From positions 1 to 61,476 of the forward strand of contig NZ_FQUL01000012.1 of NCBI RefSeq assembly GCF_900128965.1: DNA of 61,476 nt, given 5' to 3'. This stretch comes from Ferrithrix thermotolerans DSM 19514 (GTDB taxonomy: Bacteria > Actinomycetota > Acidimicrobiia > Acidimicrobiales > Acidimicrobiaceae). The position numbers and the translations under genes are program-made. Shown in pieces: positions 9,304 through 17,880 of this stretch. Below the pieces are notes generated by a model. The model worked only from the letters and a program-made list of their open reading frames with translations. It was not told the DNA's origin and searched no databases. Every line of letters begins with the position of its first letter. The stretch's first letter is position 1.

Positions 9304-10617
9304 TTAGTTGGGCCAGGTCCTTACTCTTAGTGAGATATGGTCGTAGAGTTCCGAAATAGGAATCCTAATCTGCTGCGTAGAGTCCCGGTCCCGAACCGTA
9401 ACAGCACCATCGGTAAGGGTATCAAAATCAACAGTCACGCAAAACGGTGTCCCAATCTCGTCTTGTCGCCTATAGCGTTTCCCGATGGACTGTGTATCGT
9501 CGTAAGCAACGGAGAAAGACTCCGAGAGTTCGCCATAGATCCTCTCTGCAACCTCTTTCAGCTCGGGTTTTTTAGAAAGAGGAAGGACACAGACTGTATA
9601 GGGCGCAACTCGGGGATGAAGGCGTAAAAGAGTACGCTTTTCCCCTGCTACCTCGTCTTCACTGTAACCTGCGATCAAAAAAGCCATCATGGTGCGAGTT
9701 GCTCCAGCGGCAGGCTCAATTACATAGGGAAGATATCTCTCTCCGCTCGTCTGATCGAAGTAGGTCAAATCCTCGCCCGAGGCGTTCATATGGGCCCTTA
9801 GGTCGTAGTCCGTTCGGTTAGCGATACCTTCAAGTTCACCCCATCCCCAGGGAAACAGAAACTCAACATCGACGGTCCCAGCTGAGTAGTGAGAGAGTTC
9901 TTCCTTGTCGTGATGGCGTAGTCTTATCATCTCTTTGGGTATTCCAAGGCTAAGGTACCAGTTGTAGCGTTCGCCATACCAGTACTCGTGCCACTTCACC
10001 GCTTCACCGGGATGAACGAAGTACTCCATCTCCATCTGCTCGAACTCCCGTGTCCTAAAGACAAAGTTTCCCGGTGTTATCTCGTTTCTAAAGGACTTAC
10101 CAACCTGTGCAATCCCAAATGGAGGTTTGAGGCTTAGGGATTGCTGAACCAACTTGAAGTTTACGAACATTCCCTGCGCTGTCTCTGGCCTTAGATACGC
10201 AACGGCGGCTGCGTCCTCCACGGGACCCACGAAGGTCTTAAACATCATATTGAAAGCACGCGCATCTGTGAGATCTGAAGAGCCACACTTGGGACACACA
10301 CCATCGATATGGTCTGCACGCCATCGCTCCTTGCAGTTCCGGCAGTCAACTAACGGATCGGTAAAGTTGGCAAGATGTCCCGAGGCCTCCCAAATCTTAG
10401 GGGAAGACAGGATGGCTGCGTCGATCGGTACGACATCTCTCCTTTTTTGCACCATGTCCATCCACCAAGCTCCCTTTACCTTCTGGAGCATCAACGACCC
10501 CAGCGGACCGTAGTCGTAGGTAGATCGAAAACCACCGTAAATCTCGGCAGAGGGAAAGATAAAACCTCTTCGTTTACACAGACTTACTACCTTATCCATA
10601 AGATCAGAAACTGCCAT
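9304..10617 (-). CDS. glyQS: Glycyl-tRNA synthetase, single-chain dimeric type
   Basis: It charges tRNA-Gly. At 437 residues it is the eukaryote/archaea-like alpha2 type found in Actinomycetota, not the alpha/beta tetramer. Class II motifs are visible: motif 2 around GKSFRNEITPGNFVFRTREF, with the glycine-pocket region following (EMEYFVHPGE), and motif 3 in the C-terminal part (GATRTMMAFLIAGY). A zinc ribbon is at ~93-115 (CRNC, then CPKCG). The C-terminal anticodon-binding domain starts near 345 (VAPYTVCVLPLSKKPE). Confidence 0.95.
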   Translation of the reverse strand: MAVSDLMDKVVSLCKRRGFIFPSAEIYGGFRSTYDYGPLGSLMLQKVKGAWWMDMVQKRRDVVPIDAAILSSPKIWEASGHLANFTDPLVDCRNCKERWRADHIDGVCPKCGSSDLTDARAFNMMFKTFVGPVEDAAAVAYLRPETAQGMFVNFKLVQQSLSLKPPFGIAQVGKSFRNEITPGNFVFRTREFEQMEMEYFVHPGEAVKWHEYWYGERYNWYLSLGIPKEMIRLRHHDKEELSHYSAGTVDVEFLFPWGWGELEGIANRTDYDLRAHMNASGEDLTYFDQTSGERYLPYVIEPAAGATRTMMAFLIAGYSEDEVAGEKRTLLRLHPRVAPYTVCVLPLSKKPELKEVAERIYGELSESFSVAYDDTQSIGKRYRRQDEIGTPFCVTVDFDTLTDGAVTVRDRDSTQQIRIPISELYDHISLRVRTWPN

Positions 10618-10736
10618 AGGAGCTAACTATAAGCGCCGAGGTGCTAAGCAAGCGCAGTTGCACAGATATTTGTATCCCCTAGTCGGTCGAAAGAGCCTGG
10701 GGAATCCACGGCCCCCTAAAGCAGCCCACTACCGAG

Positions 10737-11462
10737 TTAGAAGATCTCGGATCCTCCCCGGTGGAGCGAGAGGGAGGCTAGTTTCATAGAAAGCGACTGT
10801 TCAAAGTACCGCATGACAACGGTCTCAAACTCCCGACTAAGTACCGTGTCTTTCATGGCCAATACCGCTCCAGTTCTACCGACAAGAACCGCCCTCATCA
10901 TCTCGACAACCTCAGAGGGTATCGGCGCTGTCACATGCTTTCTGCAAAGTCCATAGCTATGGAGGTAGTCCAAGGCGACGACGTTCGGGCTTCCACAAAG
11001 GCCACACCCATCGAGCTGCGGAGCTAGTCCTTCGAGCGAGAGAACTCTAAGAGCAAATACAGACAGAAAGTTTGGACTATCTTGAACCGAGAGCGTCCTA
11101 AGAGCCCTTGTAGCCAGCTCGTAAAGGGCAGACAGATCTTGACCATCGAAGCTTACCTTATCTACTATCTCAACCACAGTCGAGGCTTTAATGAGTTTGT
11201 CAAGCTCCTCGTGGAGTTCTGCGTTTAAAGACACCACCTCTGCCTGTCGCAAGGTGTCAAGCTCGCCCCTTCCCTTCCAGATCGACGCAAAGACCTCGGT
11301 AAAAGGCTCTACTCTACCACCAAACTTGCTCTTTGACTTGCGTGCGCCCTTGGCTACAACTCTTACTTTTCCGTGTTGTTTCGATATGCATGAAAGAATT
11401 CGATCGGCTTCTCCAAGTTTGTAGGTTCTAAGAACCAAAAGTGAGTCTTTGTACTCACTCAT
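10737..11462 (-). CDS. recO: DNA repair protein RecO
   Basis: RecO works with RecR to load RecA on gapped DNA. The N-terminal OB-fold begins SLLVLRTYKLGEADRILS and continues VVAKGARKSKSKFGGRVEP. The C-terminal helical domain contains a zinc-binding cluster (CGLCGS with a later C in YGLCRKH). The 241-residue length is normal. The start ATG overlaps the stop of a small upstream membrane-protein gene, which implies translational coupling. Confidence 0.93.
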   Translation of the reverse strand: MSEYKDSLLVLRTYKLGEADRILSCISKQHGKVRVVAKGARKSKSKFGGRVEPFTEVFASIWKGRGELDTLRQAEVVSLNAELHEELDKLIKASTVVEIVDKVSFDGQDLSALYELATRALRTLSVQDSPNFLSVFALRVLSLEGLAPQLDGCGLCGSPNVVALDYLHSYGLCRKHVTAPIPSEVVEMMRAVLVGRTGAVLAMKDTVLSREFETVVMRYFEQSLSMKLASLSLHRGGSEIF

Positions 11463-11634
11463 CTTTCGGCTTGGAGCGGCTTCTCACCATCTTTCTACGG
11501 CCTCCCACAAATATCAAAAACGGAAGAACCACAATAAGCACCAGCGGAGCCACAAGTTGATGGACACCTAGTGCGACCATAACGATCATTACCACGACTA
11601 GTAGAAGCACTAGTAACATGTAAAGAGTCGTCAT
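11455..11634 (-). CDS. Small membrane protein (59 residues) overlapping recO
   Basis: This short gene starts at ATG 11634 (MTTLYMLLVLLLVVVMIVMV). Its stop TGA (11455-11457) lies inside the first codons of recO, an 8-bp overlap. The protein has one long or two short hydrophobic helices (residues ~3-50) and a basic tail (GGRRKMVRSRSKPKDE), so the C-terminus is predicted cytoplasmic. It lies between uppS and recO on the same strand and is part of that operon. I do not recognise a family. Confidence 0.6.
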   Translation of the reverse strand: MTTLYMLLVLLLVVVMIVMVALGVHQLVAPLVLIVVLPFLIFVGGRRKMVRSRSKPKDE

Positions 11635-11689
11635 AGACGGTCCCTAGAGGTAATTTGATCTACATCCAAAAGTCATCCTCCCCAGATAA

Positions 11690-12442
11690 CTAGACAGCAC
11701 CGTATCGCCTGTCTCTTCTTTGATACTCAAGGACAGCTTCAAAGAGGTGTTCACGTCTAAAGTCAGGCCAGAGAACCTTCTGAAACACAAGTTCTGAATA
11801 CGCCATCTGCCACAGAAGAAAGTTAGAGATTCGGTGTTCACCAGAGGTTCGAACTATTAGATCTGGGTCCGGCATGTCAGGAATGTACATTCGAGCCCTA
11901 ATCGCCTTTTCATCTATCTTCTCAGGATCGATTCCGTCGCGCACGCACTCTCTGACCGCATCTACGATCTCGGCTCGTCCTCCATAGTTGAACGCCATCG
12001 TAAGGTTTAACTTGGAGTTGTGCTCCGTCATCTCGAGCGACTTGTCCATCTCCTTGATTACCGACCTAGGCACTCTCCAGTCACGTCGCCCCGCAAAGCG
12101 AATCCTTACGCCAAGATCGTTCAGTTCGTCTCTTCGTCGCCGTAGCAATCCTCGGTTAAAACCCATAAGAAACCTAACCTCATCCGGAGGTCGCTTCCAG
12201 TTCTCAGTCGAGAACGCATACATGGTCAGCCACTCTACACCAAGATCCAAGGCACCCAGCACTGTGTCAAAAAGAGCCTCCTCACCCGCCGCATGACCTT
12301 CAGTCCTAGGTAAGCCTCTGTTCTTTGCCCAACGCCCATTGCCATCCATCACGCAACCAATATGTTTTGGAATACGAGTGAAGTCGATCTTTGAAAGCGC
12401 ATTTGGCAAATCCGTCACTCCTTTGACTTTAGTGCACGGCAC
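11690..12442 (-). CDS. uppS: Isoprenyl transferase (undecaprenyl diphosphate synthase family)
   Basis: This cis-prenyltransferase condenses isopentenyl diphosphate to make the polyprenyl carrier lipid for cell-wall synthesis. The signature is present: HIGCVMDGNGRWAKNRGLPRTEGHAAG with the catalytic Asp, then YAFSTENWKRPPDEV, and near the C-terminus DPDLIVRTSGEHRISNFLLWQ. The length of 250 residues is typical. The start is a GTG at 12442, six bases after the preceding gene; an alternative GTG at 12421 has AAAGGA just before it. Confidence 0.93.
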   Translation of the reverse strand: MPCTKVKGVTDLPNALSKIDFTRIPKHIGCVMDGNGRWAKNRGLPRTEGHAAGEEALFDTVLGALDLGVEWLTMYAFSTENWKRPPDEVRFLMGFNRGLLRRRRDELNDLGVRIRFAGRRDWRVPRSVIKEMDKSLEMTEHNSKLNLTMAFNYGGRAEIVDAVRECVRDGIDPEKIDEKAIRARMYIPDMPDPDLIVRTSGEHRISNFLLWQMAYSELVFQKVLWPDFRREHLFEAVLEYQRRDRRYGAV

Positions 12443-12448
12443 ACACTC

Positions 12449-12931
12449 TCACGCCTCAGCCTTTGTCAACTCCGACCTTAAGTGGAGCTGGCGGTCATGG
12501 CCCACTGCAGCCATATGAAACTCACAGACAAGTTCAAGGTCCCGTACCTTATAGGTTCGTAAAGTCTCAGATACAGACTTGGCAGTCGGAGTCGTCACGA
12601 CCTTGTAAGACCTGAACTCCATTAGAGCCGTATCTTCTTCTTCGAAGTAGGCGCCCTCTGCTATCTCAGCGACACCAGTTGGCTGTATAAGCAATAGCTC
12701 AAGACGAGAGTCCCCAACTACCCTAATATATCCGACCTCCTGATGAAGTGGTGTTTGTCCATCGGTCTTCTTAGTCTTTTGTTCAAGCCTTATAAAAGGG
12801 CGCCCATCGGAGAAGAGGCTAAGGGTCTCTAGGTATTCAAAGGGCTCGATCGTCGGATAGACACCTTTCCCCCTACCTTGGAAAACCCCTTGGAGACGCT
12901 CAAATATCGACAAATCTTCCTCCTTTACCAA
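12449..12931 (-). CDS. Nitrobindin-family heme-binding beta-barrel protein
   Basis: The 160-residue protein matches the nitrobindin/THAP4-like family, ten-stranded barrels that bind ferric heme and isomerise peroxynitrite. Visible features are FQGRGKGVYPTIEPFEYLETL (with Phe where the usual motif has Trp), PLHQEVGYIRV, and a C-terminal MAAVGHDRQLHLRSEL whose second His is the expected heme ligand. It sits six bases upstream of uppS and 41 bp downstream of era, in the same operon. A stress role near iron chemistry is inference. Confidence 0.8.
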   Translation of the reverse strand: MVKEEDLSIFERLQGVFQGRGKGVYPTIEPFEYLETLSLFSDGRPFIRLEQKTKKTDGQTPLHQEVGYIRVVGDSRLELLLIQPTGVAEIAEGAYFEEEDTALMEFRSYKVVTTPTAKSVSETLRTYKVRDLELVCEFHMAAVGHDRQLHLRSELTKAEA

Positions 12932-12972
12932 GAATCCACAGACAACAGCTTACAAACGAGCAAAACGGGTAG

Positions 12973-13815
12973 CTAAAGTCCCCGACCGTCCAAGAATGCA
13001 CTATTTCTCTGCCAGTTTCTTTCGACCTTGACGAAGAGTTCGAGAAACAATCTTCCACCGAGTTCCTCCCGGGCTGCGATACCCACCTTCTTCAAAGTAC
13101 CGCCACCTTTGCCTATAACTATGGGCTTTTGTGACTCTCGTTCTACGACGATCTCAACGCAAACATGTGGAGGATCGTACTCGGTAACCGTGCAATATAT
13201 AGAGTGTGGTAGTTCATCTTTCAGCTCAACCAAAAGCTTCTCACGTACTATCTCCGATATCCGGAAAAGCTCGTCTTGATCCGACAGCATCTCGTCGGGG
13301 TAGTAGAGGTAAGGGTCTACGCATCTTCCCTTGAGTTCAGCCAACAGAGCGTCTACTCCATATCCAGTCTTGGAGGAGACAGGAAAGTAGCCCTCCTTAT
13401 TGAACTCACCGAGACGCATAAGCTGTTTGGCGATCTGAGGCTTTGAAGCTATATCGCATTTGTTCAGTACGACAAGAGCATTACTGGGTGTAATCTCTAA
13501 CACTCTAGTATCACCTGGACCCACATCCTTGGTTGCATCGATCACCACGAGATGTATGTCAACGCCCTCTGAGGCTTCTGTTGCAGCAAGGTTTAGCCGC
13601 CGCCCAAGTTCGGTCTTTGGTCTGTGGATACCTGGAGTATCTACGAAGATAAGCTGAGTCTCGGAGTCGGTCCTGATACCTCTTACCTGTCGTCTAGTTG
13701 TGTTGGCGGAAGACGCCACTATGGATACCTTATGGCCACAGAGGCGATTTACCAAGGAAGACTTTCCAACGTTGGGTCTACCCATTACTGCTATGAACGC
13801 AGATCGTTGCGTCAT
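12973..13815 (-). CDS. era: GTPase Era
   Basis: Era binds the 3' end of 16S rRNA and helps assemble the small ribosomal subunit. G1 is GRPNVGKSS, G3 DTPG, G4 NKCD, and the C-terminal KH domain carries KPIVIGKGGGTLKKVGI. The length of 280 residues is normal. Its ATG overlaps the stop of the upstream CorC/HlyC gene by four bases; ybeY and phoH lie further upstream, the common phoH-ybeY-corC-era order. Confidence 0.95.
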   Translation of the reverse strand: MTQRSAFIAVMGRPNVGKSSLVNRLCGHKVSIVASSANTTRRQVRGIRTDSETQLIFVDTPGIHRPKTELGRRLNLAATEASEGVDIHLVVIDATKDVGPGDTRVLEITPSNALVVLNKCDIASKPQIAKQLMRLGEFNKEGYFPVSSKTGYGVDALLAELKGRCVDPYLYYPDEMLSDQDELFRISEIVREKLLVELKDELPHSIYCTVTEYDPPHVCVEIVVERESQKPIVIGKGGGTLKKVGIAAREELGGRLFLELFVKVERNWQRNSAFLDGRGL

Positions 13816-15137
13816 GACGACTCGACAGTTTCGTCAACCCTGGCTACGTGCACTTTCTCAACGCGACGGGAGGTGACCTGATCAGCCCTAAATAAAAATC
13901 CTGATGTCTCTACCTCTTCTCCGCCTACCGGCAGGTGTCCGAGCAGTCCAAGCAACATGCCACCAACGGTATCCCAGTCCCCTTCCGGCAGATCAACGTC
14001 TAGGAGTTCCGAGAGATCGTCAACGGACATCGACCCTGATACCTCCCACTCACCGGGAGCGATCTCAAGAACCTCCTGTACTTCGTTGTCGTACTCGTCG
14101 GTGATGTCGCCGACGAGTTCCTCCAAGAGATCCTCCAAAGTTACAAGCCCAACGGTTGAACCATACTCGTCTATTATTATCGCCATGTGAAACTTACCGT
14201 TTTGCATGTCCCTTAGCAGCTCAGCGACGGGTTTCGTCTCCGGAACAAAGTGAGCGGGCCTGATAAGCGGCTCTATCGTCATATCCCGTTCACCGTCTCG
14301 TTCAGCTCGAAGGAGGTCCTTGGCAAATACTATGCCCACGACATTGTCCAGGGATCCCGAGTAGACTGGAACCCTTGAGATACCTGCTTCTAAAATGAGG
14401 TCGACCACCTCTGACACGCTCTGCGAGATCGAGGCAGAGACGACGTCAGGCCTTGGGACCATGACCTCTCTTGCGACTGTGTCCCCAAAGTTAATGACCG
14501 AGTGGATCAGCTCCCGCTCCTCATCTTCGATGACCTCTCCCTCTAAAGCCGCATCCGCCATCGCTAGCAGCTCTTCCTCGCTAACGGTCCCATAGGGATC
14601 AAACTCTCCAGGTATCAAGAGTCTTGCAAGTCCAATTACCAGGGATGACACCAGCGCTACCGGTGGAAACTTGACTAAAAACTGAACTACCTTCGCGCTC
14701 CGAATAGCAGCTTTATCTGGTTTTCTGACCGAGATGTTCTTTGGTAGGGCTTCTCCGAGGATGAAAATTACCACCACCTCGAAGACCGTCCCAGCTAAAA
14801 CCCCAAAACCACCAAAACGAGCCGCGGCTACGACCCCGACTAAAGTGGCAGCGACCAGCTGACAGATCAGCGTTAGCAACAGAATCGGATTTAAAAACTT
14901 CGGAGGATCCGCCATCAGGTCCAAGAGACGCTCCGAACCTGGAACTCCCTTTTCTTGCAGAGCCAGCGCCCTTATCTTTGACATACGCACCAAAGCCGTC
15001 TCGGCGTAGGCCAAGAACGCAGCGAATCCCACTAAGGCTATAGCAACGAGAATCATGATCGAATCCGAGAGAGACCAGCCTCCCCTGGGTTTTATAAGAC
15101 TGAAGATAGGTGAAAAAAGTTGTAAATGAGGTTCCAT
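13812..15137 (-). CDS. CNNM/CorC/HlyC-family membrane protein with CBS pair
   Basis: A 441-residue membrane protein. The N-terminal DUF21 domain (~25-200) has hydrophobic helices such as IMILVAIALVGFAAFLAYAET; a tandem CBS pair follows at ~215-335 (VMVPRPDVVSASIS, then DEYGSTVGLVTLEDLLEELVG); and a C-terminal CorC_HlyC domain sits at ~350-430. Family members are linked to magnesium and cobalt efflux, and the old name haemolysin is misleading. It overlaps era by four bases and follows ybeY after 31 bp. Confidence 0.9.
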   Translation of the reverse strand: MEPHLQLFSPIFSLIKPRGGWSLSDSIMILVAIALVGFAAFLAYAETALVRMSKIRALALQEKGVPGSERLLDLMADPPKFLNPILLLTLICQLVAATLVGVVAAARFGGFGVLAGTVFEVVVIFILGEALPKNISVRKPDKAAIRSAKVVQFLVKFPPVALVSSLVIGLARLLIPGEFDPYGTVSEEELLAMADAALEGEVIEDEERELIHSVINFGDTVAREVMVPRPDVVSASISQSVSEVVDLILEAGISRVPVYSGSLDNVVGIVFAKDLLRAERDGERDMTIEPLIRPAHFVPETKPVAELLRDMQNGKFHMAIIIDEYGSTVGLVTLEDLLEELVGDITDEYDNEVQEVLEIAPGEWEVSGSMSVDDLSELLDVDLPEGDWDTVGGMLLGLLGHLPVGGEEVETSGFLFRADQVTSRRVEKVHVARVDETVESS

Positions 15138-15168
15138 AGTTAAACGTCACGAAGTAGCCACAGCGCTA

Positions 15169-15711
15169 CTATCTCTGCAACTCTCCATCAAAATAGTACG
15201 CCTTCAGATAAACATCTTCCTTGGCCTCCATAACCTCAGCCTCGCCCTCTTCTTCGTGATCCATTCCCCGAAGGTGGAGTATTCCATGGACCAACAGCAG
15301 CGCAATCTCATCATCTAGGGTACCTCTGTGGAGTCGGTCTCCTTTATGCTCGAAGCAGTTTCTGCTGGCAACGGCTGGGCATATAACTACATCACCTAAC
15401 AGGACCTTCGGCCGGTCAAACATGGGCGACGTGAACTCTGGACCACTTGATCCATTGTCGGGAACTCTGCCTGAGTCCGCCTCCTCAACTGCAATTGGAA
15501 ATGACAAAACATCGGTTGGACCTTGCTTACCCATATAGCGTTCGTTCAACTCCGAAATCACAGACTCTTCTACGAACATCACCGCAAGTTCGGCGTTGGG
15601 TACAACCTTCTCAGCCTCAAGTACCGCAAGCGCCAACTCTTGCCATCTAAAGACGTCTATCTCGAACTGACCCTGCTCGTTTGAGACGAAGACCTCAGGG
15701 ACGATATTCAT
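15169..15711 (-). CDS. ybeY: Endoribonuclease YbeY
   Basis: YbeY takes part in 16S rRNA 3' maturation and ribosome quality control. The zinc-binding HxxxHxxxxxH signature is present as HGILHLRGMDHEEEG, preceded by the conserved GPTDVLSFP. The length of 180 residues is slightly long for the family because of a loop at ~75-95 (EEADSGRVPDNGSSGPEF). The start overlaps the stop of phoH by four bases. Confidence 0.93.
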   Translation of the reverse strand: MNIVPEVFVSNEQGQFEIDVFRWQELALAVLEAEKVVPNAELAVMFVEESVISELNERYMGKQGPTDVLSFPIAVEEADSGRVPDNGSSGPEFTSPMFDRPKVLLGDVVICPAVASRNCFEHKGDRLHRGTLDDEIALLLVHGILHLRGMDHEEEGEAEVMEAKEDVYLKAYYFDGELQR

Positions 15712-16673
15712 AGATTCCTCTCTCTGCTTCTCTCATCGGCTGCACCATCGTAGGCTTTCACTATCGCAGAGACTATAGGATGTCTCACCACATCCCTCGA
15801 ACCTAAGTGGACAAAGGCAAGGTCGTCTACGCCCGAGAGAGTCTCCTCCAAGCCAACCAAACCCGAACGACCGTTGGGCACGTCGATCTGCGTGGTATCA
15901 CCGGTTACTACCACTTTGGAGCCAAATCCGATTCGTGTAAGGAACATCTTCATCTGTTCGGGGGTGGTGTTTTGTGCCTCGTCCAAAATGATGAAGCTAG
16001 AGTTCAAGGTACGTCCTCGCATAAATGCCAGCGGAGCTACCTCGATAGTTCCTCTTTCCAAAAGTCTCTGGGTTACCTCTGGCTCTAAGATATCATATAG
16101 AGCATCGTATAGTGGTCTTAGGTAGGGGTCTACCTTGGCCATTAGGTCACCTGGTAAAAAACCGAGCCTCTCGCCTGCCTCTACAGCGGGTCTGGTGAGG
16201 ATGATGCGGCTCACGGATTTCTGCTGCAACGCCTGAACTGCTAGTGCTACTGCGAGGTACGACTTCCCCGTTCCAGCAGGACCGATTCCAAAGGTTATAA
16301 CGTTATTAGCGATCGCCTCCACGTACCTCCTTTGGCCCAACGTCTTGGGTTTGACCGCCTTACCACGAGCAGAACGAAGTAGCTCCAAGTTGACGATATC
16401 AGAGGGCACCTCATTCGCCTTGATCATGTCTATCGTTCGTGCAAGGTTATACTTCTCTAGCAGTTCCCCGTTTTCAACCAGGACAATAAGCTCTTCAAAG
16501 AGTTTGGCGACCGACGGAGCTTCACTCCCAACTATCGCTATCTCATTGCCTCTAGCCGTAATAGCGACGTCAGGGAAGGCACTCTGCACCGCTCGGAGGT
16601 GCTCATCGTTCATTCCAAGGATCGCCAGCATGGTTTGATTCTTAGGCACAATCAAATTCACCCTATCGGTCAA
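15708..16673 (-). CDS. phoH: PhoH-like ATPase
   Basis: A 321-residue PhoH-family protein with an N-terminal KH-like region and a P-loop ATPase domain. Walker A is GIGPAGTGKSYLAVALAV, Walker B is SSFIILDEAQNTTPEQM, and MFLTRIGFGSKVVVTGDTTQ follows. PhoH proteins are associated with RNA metabolism and co-occur with ybeY, as here. It is the first gene of the leftward operon ending at recO, with a 144-bp intergenic region to the divergent gene at 16818. Confidence 0.92.
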   Translation of the reverse strand: MTDRVNLIVPKNQTMLAILGMNDEHLRAVQSAFPDVAITARGNEIAIVGSEAPSVAKLFEELIVLVENGELLEKYNLARTIDMIKANEVPSDIVNLELLRSARGKAVKPKTLGQRRYVEAIANNVITFGIGPAGTGKSYLAVALAVQALQQKSVSRIILTRPAVEAGERLGFLPGDLMAKVDPYLRPLYDALYDILEPEVTQRLLERGTIEVAPLAFMRGRTLNSSFIILDEAQNTTPEQMKMFLTRIGFGSKVVVTGDTTQIDVPNGRSGLVGLEETLSGVDDLAFVHLGSRDVVRHPIVSAIVKAYDGAADERSRERNL

Positions 16674-16817
16674 GGGTCACCGTACATTTCTCCTCTACGA
16701 GGCTCTTCGTTTCAAACAACTGCGCTTAGCATCTCCCTTATAACTAACACGATACCGCAAATCTTCTCGAGATCTCTTAGTACAAACACTAGAGAGGCAA
16801 TATAGTTCGCCGCTCCG

Positions 16818-17417
16818 ATGCCGAATACTAAGGAGATGACAGAGAGACCCAAGGTCAATGATTCACCGATCGATCCTCATCTGCTTCGACTCAACACAGA
16901 GCTCGAAAGCTCTCAGAGGTATCAGGAACATGTACGACAAAGAAGAGAAAGGGCGGAACTGTACGACACGCTAGCCTTTGATCACGTTCTAGCTGATATG
17001 CGCCATAGGCGTCAACCGGTCAAGATCTTCGATCAGATGGGGCGTCCAACGATCGGCTTTGTCTTTAGTCTAGGAAAAGACTTCATAACACTTCTTACTG
17101 AGGGAGGCACGTACCGCCTTGTCACGAAGGAGTCGATCGCCTCGCTGTGCCTGTCTACCCACTTAGAAATACTATGGCCTAAAGGAAACGGTGCCCTAAG
17201 CTTTGAAAAATCACACCTATCAGCACTAGCTTACATTGACTCAACCGTTGCGCTCCATCAGAACATGCGAATAGAGTACCTACGTAACATCCAGGCGGTC
17301 ACGGGAGCCTTCGAGGGATGCATCTCTGATGCGGTGATACTTTCTCGTGACTCTGAGACCTACCTATTTCCAATTAGACACATAGGCGCTGTGAGTTGGA
17401 GCTTTATTAATCCTTGA
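16818..17417 (+). CDS. Uncharacterised actinobacterial-type protein next to the pilus locus
   Basis: The 199-residue soluble protein has a charged N-terminal helix (residues ~20-65, rich in Arg and Glu) and a middle portion, ~70-115, reading RRQPVKIFDQMGRPTIGFVF, then LGKDFITLLTEGGTYRLVTKESI. That resembles small SH3/LSm-like beta folds. I recall similar proteins beside Tad and BldC-like genes in Actinomycetota but cannot name a family. It converges on the BldC-like gene with almost no gap. Confidence 0.6.
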   Translation: MPNTKEMTERPKVNDSPIDPHLLRLNTELESSQRYQEHVRQRRERAELYDTLAFDHVLADMRHRRQPVKIFDQMGRPTIGFVFSLGKDFITLLTEGGTYRLVTKESIASLCLSTHLEILWPKGNGALSFEKSHLSALAYIDSTVALHQNMRIEYLRNIQAVTGAFEGCISDAVILSRDSETYLFPIRHIGAVSWSFINP

Positions 17418-17418
17418 G

Positions 17419-17640
17419 TCACTCGTCCCTCGCTACATCGACTTGCTCGTAAAGATGACGTAGCTGACCTGGTGCTATACGAACGGACTCTAGGTAGCGT
17501 TGTACATCACTGCTTTTCACGCGTATAACCCGTCCTATCTGATACGCCTCGATACTGCCTTCGTCGATCAACCTATAAAGGGTCCTGACCGTAACACCTA
17601 ACTCTTCAGCTGCTTCCTTCGTGCTCATCCACTCTGACAT
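17419..17640 (-). CDS. BldC-like excisionase-type DNA-binding protein
   Basis: The 73-residue protein is a single MerR-like winged helix-turn-helix: STKEAAEELGVTVRTLYRLI, then IGRVIRVKSSDVQRYLESV, ending with the family-typical tail IAPGQLRHLYEQ. BldC proteins bind direct repeats as head-to-tail oligomers. I chose ATG at 17640, which has GAGG nine bases upstream; a longer frame reaching 17724 runs through the repeat and is unlikely to be translated. It is divergent from the pilus operon, whose promoter lies about 180 bp away, so it may control both. Confidence 0.8.
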   Translation of the reverse strand: MSEWMSTKEAAEELGVTVRTLYRLIDEGSIEAYQIGRVIRVKSSDVQRYLESVRIAPGQLRHLYEQVDVARDE

Positions 17641-17652
17641 CTCTTTACCTCT

Positions 17653-17683
17653 AATAATACGATTCGCAAATAATACGATTCGC
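17653..17683. promoter_or_regulatory. Perfect 15-bp direct repeat, period 16, upstream of the BldC-like gene
   Basis: AATAATACGATTCGC occurs at 17653-17667 and again, identically, at 17669-17683. The pair lies 13 bp upstream of the start codon of the BldC-like gene and overlaps its leader. Head-to-tail repeats are what BldC-type proteins recognise, so an autoregulatory operator is plausible. That function is inference; the repeat itself is directly visible. Confidence 0.6.
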
Positions 17684-17816
17684 CCACGAAGCTCAACGCC
17701 ACGCAAGTGATGACGAAGACGCACGAGCTAACAATTGATCACATTTCATTACATTTAGCCTACAGCTTCGGCGTCTTCAAACAGGTTTGCATAAGGTGCA
17801 AAATTACAGAGATCGA

Positions 17817-17846
17817 TTGACAGAGACATCTCGGAGCTGTTAATAT
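17817..17846 (+). promoter_or_regulatory. Sigma-70-type promoter for the pilus operon
   Basis: TTGACA at 17817-17822 is followed after 18 bases by TAATAT at 17841-17846. The cpaB-like start is 35 bp downstream with a GGAGG at 17868-17872. Both hexamers are close to consensus. Confidence 0.65.
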
Positions 17847-17880
17847 CTCACCTAGCAAGGATGCTACGGAGGATCATGGA

